Assembly (NCBI GenBank): GCA_965199235.1
Contig: CBDAQU010000002.1
Location: 3,348,001-3,412,000, forward strand
Source: BOG-908 sp965199235
GTDB taxonomy: Bacteria; Pseudomonadota; Alphaproteobacteria; Acetobacterales; Acetobacteraceae
DNA: 64,000 bases
Direction of reading: 5' to 3'
The notes under the pieces are model-generated. The model was not told the origin of the DNA, did not search any database, and was given only the letters and a program-made list of their open reading frames with translations. Positions 42,679-53,233 of the stretch are shown piece after piece. Numbering within the stretch: the stretch's first letter is position 1; every line of letters begins with the position of its first letter. Both the position numbers and the translations under genes were made by a program.

Positions 42679-43740
42679 CCGGCGTCTTTGCGCGTGGTCC
42701 GTTCCGCCGGCCAGGCGCCGCAACGGCGCGGTGATGCGCCAACTCGTCGATTTCAGGAACGTTTCACGCTCGTGCTCCAGCGCGATGAGCTCCTGCGAGA
42801 ACTCGTTCAGCTGACCGTGCACTGCCTCCACGCATGCGGTCAGGCGATCGATCTCGACGGCAGACGACCCTGCTCGTGTCGCGTGAGCGGTGTTCTCCGT
42901 GGTGAGCGCGGCGATCTCGGCGTCACGCGCGGCCAGGTCGGCACGAAGCTGGGCGAGCAGCTCCGAGTGGACCCTGGCCGCTTGCAGTCTTAGGTCTGTC
43001 GAATTATCGGCCTCGCGATCTCGTTGACCTGAGACGACCCAGTGACGGCCCAGAGTGGAAAAACGATGGCGGATCACGGCCGCATCATCGTCGCGCAGGG
43101 TGCAGATCTCTCTGACGGCGCCGCCGACGGCGTCCCCGACAATGAGCATTCCGAGGCCCTCTCCGTGGATGAATTCAAAGTGGGGGTAATCCGCCGAGAC
43201 GTCTCTCCAGAAACGCCACGCGCCACGATCGTCCTCACGCAGGATCGTGGCATGGATGAGCACGACGGCACGCGCCGAAAGTTTTGGCAGCCAATCGAGG
43301 ACCATCTTTGCGACGTCTTGGCGCTGCTGCACGATGTTGATGTGCAGGAGGTCGACACTCGCGTCGGGAACGAATTCCAGGGCTTCTTCAGACGCGCAGT
43401 GCAGCACGGTAACGATGGAGGTGTAGTGCCGGTCAAGGAATTTCTTCAGCTCGGCGATGGCGGTGCTGTTTGCATCGGCATCGTTGCATTGCATGGCGGC
43501 CACCGCGCGGGTGCTGATCTTGCACCTGAGCACCGCCTCGCAGAAGGCGGCAAGGGACACGCCGCTGCGCGTGCCAATCTCGACGATGCTGGCGGGCCGG
43601 TGCGCGTTGACAAGCCAATGTCCGAACGGCACGTGTGCCAGCCAGGCGCTCTCTACCCCCAGCCGGGTCGGTGGCCAGAAAAGCGGGTCCAGCATGTCCG
43701 TCGTGAGAGCGGAGAGACTGACTCTTGTGCTGATCTCCAT
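42637..43740 (-). CDS. SAM-dependent methyltransferase with C-terminal coiled coil
   Basis: 367 residues. N-terminal Methyltransf_24-type domain: motif I VEIGTRSGVSLAAF near residue 50, ASVDLLHINIVQ and VVLIHATILREDDRGAWRFW. From about residue 245 a long coiled coil (LRADLAARDAEIAALTTEN...) runs to STSWRITAPLRRL, the short motif that closes many glycosyltransferase and cell-surface polysaccharide proteins. A role in modifying surface glycans, together with the overlapping sulfotransferase, is reasonable inference. Start at 43740 has GGAG about 8 bases upstream. Confidence 0.75.
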   Translation of the reverse strand: MEISTRVSLSALTTDMLDPLFWPPTRLGVESAWLAHVPFGHWLVNAHRPASIVEIGTRSGVSLAAFCEAVLRCKISTRAVAAMQCNDADANSTAIAELKKFLDRHYTSIVTVLHCASEEALEFVPDASVDLLHINIVQQRQDVAKMVLDWLPKLSARAVVLIHATILREDDRGAWRFWRDVSADYPHFEFIHGEGLGMLIVGDAVGGAVREICTLRDDDAAVIRHRFSTLGRHWVVSGQRDREADNSTDLRLQAARVHSELLAQLRADLAARDAEIAALTTENTAHATRAGSSAVEIDRLTACVEAVHGQLNEFSQELIALEHERETFLKSTSWRITAPLRRLAGGTDHAQRRRSVVEPFVEIGEKP

Positions 43741-43780
43741 TCCGTCTCCACCTGGCATCCGGTACCGCTCCGATGCCTTT

Positions 43781-43844
43781 GCAATGCTGCGCAGGGCGCA
43801 ACGCTGCGCGGCTGCACAGGTCGCAATGCTGCGCGACTGCGCAG
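43781..43844. repeat. GCAAtGCTGCGC tandem repeats
   Basis: Three spaced copies of GCAAyGCTGCGC in 64 bases, followed by CTGCGCAG palindromes, in the 240-base space between the methyltransferase start and the dnaE2 stop. They form strong local stems on both strands. No gene is visible in the space; the long frame that crosses it in phase with the methyltransferase is not supported by a start site. Confidence 0.5.
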
Positions 43845-43980
43845 AGCCGCGCCGAACCGGACGCATTGCCAGCGCAATGTTCTGCACCACACGCCCATAG
43901 CTGTCCACCAGGCCCGTCCATCGTATCACAACGTCGATGTCAGGGCGTCCTTATACCCGGACGGATCCCTCCCGGACCGC

Positions 43981-47199
<3,219 letters not shown>

Positions 47200-47203
47200 C
47201 AGA

Positions 47204-47290
47204 AGGCAAGCGCTTCTTTTTTGCAAAGAAGAAGCAAAAAACTCCTATGGATAAAAGTTCTTCGGTTCTTTCTTTCAAGAAAGAACATCT
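47204..47290. repeat. Family B repeat, inverted pair B4
   Basis: Forward copy AGGCAAGC, stem CTTCTTTTTT / AAAGAAGAAG, then CAAAAAACTCC (47204-47255), facing a diverged reverse copy AAAAGTTCTTCGGTTC, stem TTCTTTC / GAAAGAA, ending ATCTTCC (47264-47290). It fills the 93 bases between imuB and dnaE2, where leftward transcription should continue. The hairpins may partly terminate transcription inside the operon. Confidence 0.7.
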
Positions 47291-47292
47291 TC

Positions 47293-48849
47293 CTATCCAA
47301 TCCCATGCAGAAACCACTGCAGATCCCCGGTCGGCTCGTTCTCCCCATCCCCCCGGCGGAACAACCAGAACCGCTGCCCGGCCTCGTCCTCCACGCGAAA
47401 ATAATCGCGCACCGCCCAGGTTTCGGCGTCGTGGCACCACCACTCGCCGAACACACGCTCCGGCCCGTCGGCGCGGCGCACACGATGCGGGCGCCTGCGC
47501 CAGGTGAAGCGCACCGGCGCGTGGTCCGGCAGCAGGGCCACCGCGTCCACGTGGTATGGCGGGGTGAACAGGCGCGGCGGCCTGGGCAGGCGGTCGGGCC
47601 AGCTGACGCCCTCGGCTGCCGCCAGCGGCTGTATCGCGCGCAGGCAGCGTTCGGGCACGTCGCTCTGCACCGGCCGCATGCGAAAGATGCGGTCGGGCCC
47701 CAGTCGGTTCATCAGCGTGTCGATCAACGTCGAAAGAGGGGGCAAGCCGGACAGGTCTGGCGCACGCGCGGTCACGCACAGCTCGGAGACGCCCTGCCGC
47801 GCGCCCAATGCGCTGGTGAGCGGGGCGGACAAACAGACGGACTCGATGCCGAACCCTGGGTCTATGCCTTCGATCTGCACGGTGAGCAGGCGTGTCAAAT
47901 GGGCGGCGTCGCGCGTCGGCTGGGCGGTGCCGACGCGGATCGCCTGGGCCAGGCCGTCCACGCGCTGGAACACCAAATCCAGCCGGGAAGCGCCCAAGCC
48001 ACGCTGGTGGAGTTTTTCGCACAGGCGTTCGGCCAGCAGGGCGGTGATGCGCGCCAAATCCTCCGGGGTGGCAATCGGTTCGGGAAAACCCTGGCGGGTG
48101 CGCGGCATGTCGGCCGGCGCGACAGGCTCGATCGGTTCGGGCACGCTGCCCAGCGCCTGGTCCAGGCGGCGGAGCACGGCGCCCCCCAGGCGCTTGGCCA
48201 TCGGCGCGCGCGGGGCGGCCATCAGTTGGCCGATGCTGTCGAAGCCGAGCGTGCGCAGGGCGGCCAGGGTATCCTCCGGCAGACGCAGGGCAGCCGGCGG
48301 CAGCGGTGAAAGGGCAGCGCGCGCACTGCCGGGCGGGTCTATGGTGATCGGTGCGGCGGCGTGGCGTGCCAGCGCGTGGGCGGCGCCCGGCGTGTCGGCG
48401 ATGGCCGCACGGCTGGCGATGCCGGCGCCGGCCAGGCGCGCGGTCAGCCCGGTGAGCAGATCCTCCTCGCCGCCGAACAGGTGGGTGCAGCCGGTCACGT
48501 CCATCCACACGCCGTCTGGCGCGCTGGGGGCGGCCAGCGGGGTGTAGTGGCGCAGGCACCAGGCGGCCAGGCGCTGCAGGGCGGCCGCATCGCCAGCCGG
48601 GTCGGCTTCCTCGATGACGAGGTCAGGGACCAGCGCCTGGGCGTGCGCCACCGCCATGCCGGCGCGCAGGCCGAGTGCTGCCGCGCGCGCATCCACCGCC
48701 ATCACCAGCCGGCGGGAGCCTTCGCGGCCAGCGGTCAGCACAGGGGCCGCGTCAAGCGACACGGCTGATGGGAGCGCCTCCGACACGACGCGACGCCGCA
48801 GCCGGTCCGTGGGCCAGCTCGGCAGGAACAGCGAGACGACCCTGCGCAT
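47293..48849 (-). CDS. imuB: ImuB, Y-family polymerase-like protein
   Basis: 518 residues. Y-family (DinB/UmuC-like) fold: RRVVSLFLPSWPTDRLRR at the start, AVDARAAALGLRAGM, and CTHLFGGEEDLLTGL. The acidic catalytic residues of active Y-family polymerases are not in place at the usual positions (SLDAAPVL, WMDVTGC), as normal for ImuB, which acts as an adaptor rather than a polymerase. The C terminus has an extended domain ending GENEPTGDLQWFLHG. ATG at 48849 with GGAGG 6 bases upstream; a GTG one codon earlier is possible. Its start lies inside imuA by 98 bases. Confidence 0.92.
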   Translation of the reverse strand: MRRVVSLFLPSWPTDRLRRRVVSEALPSAVSLDAAPVLTAGREGSRRLVMAVDARAAALGLRAGMAVAHAQALVPDLVIEEADPAGDAAALQRLAAWCLRHYTPLAAPSAPDGVWMDVTGCTHLFGGEEDLLTGLTARLAGAGIASRAAIADTPGAAHALARHAAAPITIDPPGSARAALSPLPPAALRLPEDTLAALRTLGFDSIGQLMAAPRAPMAKRLGGAVLRRLDQALGSVPEPIEPVAPADMPRTRQGFPEPIATPEDLARITALLAERLCEKLHQRGLGASRLDLVFQRVDGLAQAIRVGTAQPTRDAAHLTRLLTVQIEGIDPGFGIESVCLSAPLTSALGARQGVSELCVTARAPDLSGLPPLSTLIDTLMNRLGPDRIFRMRPVQSDVPERCLRAIQPLAAAEGVSWPDRLPRPPRLFTPPYHVDAVALLPDHAPVRFTWRRRPHRVRRADGPERVFGEWWCHDAETWAVRDYFRVEDEAGQRFWLFRRGDGENEPTGDLQWFLHGIG

Positions 48850-49525
48850 CACATGCCTCCATCATCCAGGTTTTTGCGCCCGCATTGCGGCAGCGCGAGA
48901 GGTCAACCTGCCAGCGGGCGCGCCCGATGCCAGGCACCGGCAGCGGTGCGGAGGGCATCGGCGTCACGCACCAGCGGCTGTAGGCGGCGTTAAGGGCGGC
49001 ATCCTCCGGCTTGCCCTCAGGGCGGCGCCGCAGGGCCAGCGCCATCACGCCGGTCCTCTCCGCCGCCAGGACAAGGCGGCGGGAGGCAGTCATCCGCAGG
49101 CGCGCGACTTCGCCTAACACGGCGGACAGGCCCGGGTGGCGCAACGCCTCCTCCATGACCAGCAGCACGCCGTCGTCGTCGTCTGCCACCGCGTGGATAA
49201 CCCGGTCCGGATGCAGGCCGGCGCAGGCCAGGCCGGGGGCGAACAGGTCGCGGCGCGTGCTGCACCACAGCACGGGGCGGTGCAGGCTGGATTGGGTCAG
49301 GCGGGCCAGGATGCCGGCGGCGAACAGGCTGGCGGCAGCGCCATGCGCGGCGTCCGCGCCACCGCCGCTGATTTCGTGCAGGGCGGCGTGCGGCAGGCCT
49401 CGCTCTGGCAGGTGAGCGTCGATCTGCGCTATGCCGAACGGCAGCGCCTGGCCCTGGCGGGCGGACGGGCGTTCCAGCAGGCGGATGCGGCACCGCAGCG
49501 CATCAATGGTGGCCAGGGATGACAT
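48752..49525 (-). CDS. imuA: ImuA, RecA-like SOS mutagenesis protein
   Basis: 257 residues. RecA/SulA-like fold of the ImuA family: ALPFGIAQIDAHLPERGLPHAALHEISGGG at the start, VLWCSTRRDLFAPGLACAGL, and EEALRHPGLSAVLGEVARLRMTASRRLVLAAERTGVMALALRR. The Walker A Lys of RecA is not present, typical of ImuA. It is the first gene of the imuA-imuB-dnaE2 translesion cassette and a perfect LexA box begins 4 bases before its start codon. Its last 98 bases overlap the start of imuB, a long overlap for this operon. Confidence 0.9.
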   Translation of the reverse strand: MSSLATIDALRCRIRLLERPSARQGQALPFGIAQIDAHLPERGLPHAALHEISGGGADAAHGAAASLFAAGILARLTQSSLHRPVLWCSTRRDLFAPGLACAGLHPDRVIHAVADDDDGVLLVMEEALRHPGLSAVLGEVARLRMTASRRLVLAAERTGVMALALRRRPEGKPEDAALNAAYSRWCVTPMPSAPLPVPGIGRARWQVDLSRCRNAGAKTWMMEACDAQGRLAVPAELAHGPAAASRRVGGAPISRVA

Positions 49526-49528
49526 GGT

Positions 49529-49543
49529 GTTCGCACTTTGTTC
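49529..49543. promoter_or_regulatory. LexA (SOS) operator of imuA-imuB-dnaE2
   Basis: GTTC (49529-49532), seven bases, GTTC (49540-49543): an exact alphaproteobacterial SOS box. It abuts the imuA ATG (49523-49525), so the bound repressor would cover the leader and start region. The remaining space up to 49821 holds no other site or gene that I can see. Confidence 0.85.
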
Positions 49544-49821
49544 TCATGTGCCTGGGCCGTCAACCCGGTGCGTGCTTCCTGGCGCGGACGCGTATGGCAG
49601 CCGGTGGCGATGGCCGGCGGCACGCTGCGGCAGTCGCGGATCATCGGCAATCTGTATCCGCCTTGCGTAACCGTTTGCGCGGGACGATGCAGCTTTCCTG
49701 GGCCTGATGCGAGCCTGCAACGCTCAACAGCGGCGTGCGCTGCGCCCCGATGCCCTCGTGCTGTGCGGCCCATCAAGGGACGATGCGCGCACGTCATGCC
49801 TCCACCCGGCCGTGGAGGTAC

Positions 49822-50646
49822 TCAGGGCCGCGTACCCGCCGCCCATCCCTCGCCGCTGCATCCGGGGCTGATGGCGCGCGATGCGTCGTCCAGCTGGATG
49901 ACGATGTCGCCGAACGCGTCTGCGTCGAACACCATGCGCACCGGCACCGCAGGGCCGCCCGGGCGTGTGGGAGCCAGCCACAGCCTGCCATGCCTGGGCT
50001 TGGATTGGCTCTGCACCGAACTGGATTTCAAGTAGCCCGCCAGCATGGTTGAGTCCGTCTCGCAGCGCAGTGCGTCGCCTGCGAAAACCGCGCGTCCGCT
50101 CCGGCCCAGTGTGTCGCGCGTGCCGTCATGCATCGACAGCAGACGCACCTGCCGGCCGTCGTACAGCCGCACGTCGCCGGGGCACCTGCCGGCTGCCGCA
50201 GCCAGGGATTGCACCACCACGGCGCTCAACCCGTCGATGGTGTGAGGCAGCGCGCTTGCCGGTATCGGCAGCCGGTATCTTTCCTGCGGCGGGTTTTGCG
50301 TCCGCAGCACCGGGCCGCCCGGGAAGTCGATGGCGACGCCGTAATCCTCGCCTGACAACCGGCTGTGCTCGATATAGGCGTGCGGCTCGACCCTGCCTGC
50401 GGTATCTATGCTGCCGTTCACGTGGATCTGGCTGCTGCCGTGCACCAGCAGGTTGACCAGGCCCACGGTGTGCGCCACCAGGCCTGCCTCGTAGGCCGTA
50501 GCATCCATCTGAAAGCAGAAGCTGCCTTCCAGCAACGCGATGCCGTGCAGCCGGATCGTGTAGTGCAGGATGTCGGGTTCCGCAGCAGCGGCCGTGCCCC
50601 ACCACAGCAGGGCTGCCAGAGCGAAGCGTCGTACGAGCCACGCCAT
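49822..50646 (-). CDS. DUF3108 secreted protein
   Basis: 274 residues with a signal peptide (LAALLWWGTAAAA, cleavage near residue 21). The mature part follows the DUF3108 pattern: LHYTIRLHGIALLEGSFCFQMDATAYEAGL, then GRVEPHAYIEHS, and a late FDADAFGDIVIQLDDA. It is probably a periplasmic or outer-membrane-associated beta-rich protein; function unknown for the family. The RibB-like gene lies 58 bases upstream on the same strand and may share the transcript. Confidence 0.82.
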   Translation of the reverse strand: MAWLVRRFALAALLWWGTAAAAEPDILHYTIRLHGIALLEGSFCFQMDATAYEAGLVAHTVGLVNLLVHGSSQIHVNGSIDTAGRVEPHAYIEHSRLSGEDYGVAIDFPGGPVLRTQNPPQERYRLPIPASALPHTIDGLSAVVVQSLAAAAGRCPGDVRLYDGRQVRLLSMHDGTRDTLGRSGRAVFAGDALRCETDSTMLAGYLKSSSVQSQSKPRHGRLWLAPTRPGGPAVPVRMVFDADAFGDIVIQLDDASRAISPGCSGEGWAAGTRP

Positions 50647-50704
50647 CAGGCCGCCCGGAGAAGCCGTGCGGCGTCTGAGTCAGGTTTCGGCATGGCGGCC
50701 CTGT

Positions 50705-51433
50705 TCACCCGAGGACGCCCGGGCCGAACGCGTCGGCGATGGACAGGCTTGCGATGCCGAGCCGGTCGGCCAGGTCGCAGCAATACCGGGCGCCAGCAAC
50801 GTCGCCGTCGTCATCGAGGATGTCGGTCCAGGCGGCGACGTCGTGGGCGGTCAGGTGGCGCACCAGGTCGAGCGCGATGTCGGCGCTGGCCCGGTGCTCG
50901 CGGCCGCGATAGGCGATCATGGCGGGCATCACGTGGCCCGGCGATTTGAGGCTGGTCATGCCTGCCTCCTGCGCGCCGGCGGCGCGCAGGGTCAGCGCAC
51001 GGTCGGCGGCCGAGATGCCCGTGCCGGTGCAATCGGCGGCCTCCACCGAGCGCAGCAGGATGGGACCGCGATAGCCTTCGCGGTACTCGCCGGCCAGAAC
51101 GAGGCCCAGCGCCATGGCGCGTTCGGCGGTGACCGAGAAGCAGGTCAGGCCGCGGCCCCAGGTGACGGTGGTGTTGACGGATTCTGCCGTGGCCAGGGCG
51201 GCGACGCCGAGGAAGAAGCCGCGTCCGTGACCGCCGGAGGCGGTGCTGTCGACGACGACGGCGAGCGCGCCCGACTCCAGCGCCTGGGCCGTGCGCGCGA
51301 CCTGGTCGCGTTGTGGGGCGGTCAGGGCGCCCAGCCCGTCGAGACGCTCGGCCAGCGAGAGGTTGGCCGCGGATCTGGTCAGTTCGGCTGGGAAGAACAT
51401 CAGGTGCCAGGGCTCCGTAGCGGTGCCGGGCAT
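50705..51433 (-). CDS. RibB-like protein with altered active site
   Basis: About 242 residues. The fold of 3,4-dihydroxy-2-butanone-4-phosphate synthase is recognisable: ALESGALAVVV, SVNTTVTWGRGLTCFSVTAERAMALGLVL, TGTGISAADRALTLRAAGA and SPGHVMPAMI. But the metal-binding RENEGD block is replaced by ASGGHGRG, the catalytic GHTEA by EHRASA, and the later CEL by TDI. It is therefore unlikely to make the riboflavin precursor and may be a repurposed relative. Start uncertain (51433 chosen; frame open upstream, no ribosome-binding site seen). Possible operon with the DUF3108 gene. Confidence 0.75.
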   Translation of the reverse strand: MPGTATEPWHLMFFPAELTRSAANLSLAERLDGLGALTAPQRDQVARTAQALESGALAVVVDSTASGGHGRGFFLGVAALATAESVNTTVTWGRGLTCFSVTAERAMALGLVLAGEYREGYRGPILLRSVEAADCTGTGISAADRALTLRAAGAQEAGMTSLKSPGHVMPAMIAYRGREHRASADIALDLVRHLTAHDVAAWTDILDDDGDVAGARYCCDLADRLGIASLSIADAFGPGVLG

Positions 51434-51741
51434 ATATGGCGTGTGTGGCGGCGCGCCTATACGCTGCAGGTGTGAGAGGAGGATTGTGCCTGCCTCGTTC
51501 GCATTGTCTTCCGGCCGGGCCTGCCGCCCGAAGGCCGAGCCGCTGCGCAGTCGCTTCGCGAGCCTTGACCCGGCAAGCCCGCCGGAGAGGCGGCTCGATA
51601 TCGACAAGGACGAACTCTGCACGATCGACGGCAAGGTCTGCACAATCCGGCTTTCGTCGATACCAAGCCCGCTTCCCGAGGCGGACCGCCGCTCGGTAAG
51701 ATCATCGCAGCTCGAAGGCAGACCCGGAAGGCACGTTTCCC
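51434..51741. other. Non-coding spacer upstream of the RibB-like gene
   Basis: About 300 bases between the RibB-like start and repeat A5. No frame on either strand shows family features or good codon bias. It presumably holds the promoter of the RibB-like/DUF3108 unit. A near-match to an SOS box (GTTC-N7-CTTC at about 51498) has one wrong base and is not claimed. Confidence 0.4.
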
Positions 51742-51856
51742 CTAGACCGGTTTCACGCAGGATGTCCGCATGGAGACGGACGCGACACCGAGTTAGCTCT
51801 TGTTTTGACGAGCAATTTCGTCACTCCGACCTTTCCGGTCTGGGTGACATTGCTCC
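51742..51856 (-). repeat. Family A double-hairpin repeat, copy A5
   Basis: Reverse copy: CTAGACCGGTTTCACGCAGG ... GAGCAATTTCGTCACTCCGAC ... GTGACATTGCTCC. It has the same right-arm variant as A1 (GCATGGAGACGGAC). It is the only full copy lying in a divergent space, about 50 bases before the enoyl-CoA hydratase ribosome-binding site, so it could affect that promoter. Confidence 0.82.
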
Positions 51857-51902
51857 AAGGGCAGCCTGCCCTGTACGGTAACCAAAACGACAGGAGGCAG
51901 AG

Positions 51903-52676
51903 GTGAGCACACCGGACATCAACGTCAGGCGCGACGGCGCGGCGCTGCATATCGAGATGGCCCGGCCGGACAAGCGCAACGCCCTGACCGTGCCCATGTA
52001 CGCCGCGATGGCGGACGCCATGGCCGAAGCCGAGCACGACGACACCCTGCGTGCCGTCATCTTCTCCGGCGCCGGCCGTGCGTTTTGCGCCGGCAACGAC
52101 CTGGCAGACTTCGTCGCCAACCCGTCGGTCCCCAACTCGTCGGTAGACGAGGACCGCCCGGTGTTCCGCTTCATCCGCGCGCTGGCCAGCGCGCAGACGG
52201 TGCTGATCGCAGCCGTGCAGGGGCGCGCCATCGGCATCGGCACCACCATGCTGCTGCACTGCGATTTTGTCCTCGCCGAGCCTGACGCCGAGCTGCAGAT
52301 GCCCTTCGTCGACCTGGCCCTGGTGCCCGAAGCAGGCAGCTCCCTGCTGGTGCCTGACTTGATGGGCCAGCGCCGGGCTGCCGAGCTGCTGCTGCTGGGC
52401 GAGCGGGTCGGCGCCGAACGCGCGCTCCAACTCGGGCTGGTGAACCGCATCGTGCCTGCCGGCGGGGCGCTGGCGCAGGCCGGCATCCTGGCCGAACGGC
52501 TTGCTGCCAAGCCGGCCGGCGCGCTGCGCGCCACCAAGCGCCTGATGAGGTCCTCGACGACCGACCTGCACGCCAGGATCGCCGAGGAGAACGCGGCGTT
52601 CCAGGCGCAGCTGCAGACCGCCGAGCTGCGGCAGACGGTGCAGAGCTTCTTCGACGCGCGCGCAACCACCGCATAG
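51903..52676 (+). CDS. Enoyl-CoA hydratase/isomerase family protein
   Basis: 257 residues, crotonase fold. The first oxyanion segment is FSGAGRAFCAGNDLADF, the second QGRAIGIGTTMLLHCDFVLA, with a Glu in VPEAGSSLL where isomerase/hydratase members have the acid. The C terminus has the family's helical KRLMRSS region. It probably acts in fatty-acid or aromatic degradation (PaaG-like branch is possible). GTG start with AGGAGG about 7 bases upstream. No beta-oxidation partner adjoins it. Confidence 0.87.
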   Translation: MSTPDINVRRDGAALHIEMARPDKRNALTVPMYAAMADAMAEAEHDDTLRAVIFSGAGRAFCAGNDLADFVANPSVPNSSVDEDRPVFRFIRALASAQTVLIAAVQGRAIGIGTTMLLHCDFVLAEPDAELQMPFVDLALVPEAGSSLLVPDLMGQRRAAELLLLGERVGAERALQLGLVNRIVPAGGALAQAGILAERLAAKPAGALRATKRLMRSSTTDLHARIAEENAAFQAQLQTAELRQTVQSFFDARATTA

Positions 52677-52765
52677 AGTTGAGCTCACCCTGGCAAAGAG
52701 CACGATGCGGCTCACCAAGGCGAGGTCGGCGCCTCCATGAGCACCGCGCGCTCTGTCGAGGCGCC

Positions 52766-53044
52766 TCAGCCGATGGCGAGATGCTCGAAGGTATGCGCGA
52801 GCGTAACAAGCAAGACGAACGACACGGCCGATCGCAGGCGTCCCTTGAGCAGGCGCAGGCCGGCAAACAGGAACACGGCCAGGATCACGATCACCAGCAG
52901 AGTCTGGACGTCGTTGCCCAGCCCGGCACTCGAGGTCAGGGCGCGAAGGCCGCCCTCAACCGTCGCCAGCGCGTTCAGCACCAGGCGGACGAGCATGGCA
53001 AACATCGTCAGCAGCCCGTGCGCATATTGGTCGAGGAGGCTCAT
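52766..53044 (-). CDS. Small hypothetical membrane protein
   Basis: 92 residues with no recognised family. There are two or three hydrophobic stretches: MFAMLVRLVLNALATV, VQTLLVIVILAVFLFAGLRLL and AVSFVLLVTLAHTFEHL, separated by short charged turns. Its ATG at 53044 is preceded by GAGG a few bases upstream. It reads leftward away from repeat A6 and converges on the enoyl-CoA hydratase gene. Likely an inner-membrane protein. Confidence 0.55.
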   Translation of the reverse strand: MSLLDQYAHGLLTMFAMLVRLVLNALATVEGGLRALTSSAGLGNDVQTLLVIVILAVFLFAGLRLLKGRLRSAVSFVLLVTLAHTFEHLAIG

Positions 53045-53090
53045 CGGATGCTTTCATCGGCGCTGACGGATCGGCCGCGCACTCGTTCGT

Positions 53091-53205
53091 CTAGACCGGT
53101 TTACGCAGAGTGTCCGCGAATAGGCGGACCTCAAACCGGTCTGGGCCTTGTTTTGGCGAGCAATTTCGTCATTCCGACTGTTCCAATCTGCGTGTCATTA
53201 TTTTA
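53091..53205 (-). repeat. Family A double-hairpin repeat, copy A6
   Basis: Reverse, 115 bases: CTAGACCGGTTTACGCAGAG, GTCCGCG/GCGGAC inner stem, AAACCGGTCTG, linker GCCTTGTTTTGGC, then GAGCAATTTCGTCATTCCGAC and a decayed end CGTGTCATTATTTTAG. It lies between two leftward genes, near the serine hydrolase stop (53234). Confidence 0.83.
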
Positions 53206-53233
53206 GCGGAACATAGTTAACGCCCGACGAACA

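Noticed and set aside
47267..47278. Possible LexA box before dnaE2 (GTTC...GTTC)
   Set aside because: Spacing is four bases instead of seven and it lies inside the family B repeat arm.
51243..51881. Plus-strand open frame over the RibB-like start and spacer
   Set aside because: No family features; crosses repeat A5 and reads antisense through a conserved domain.
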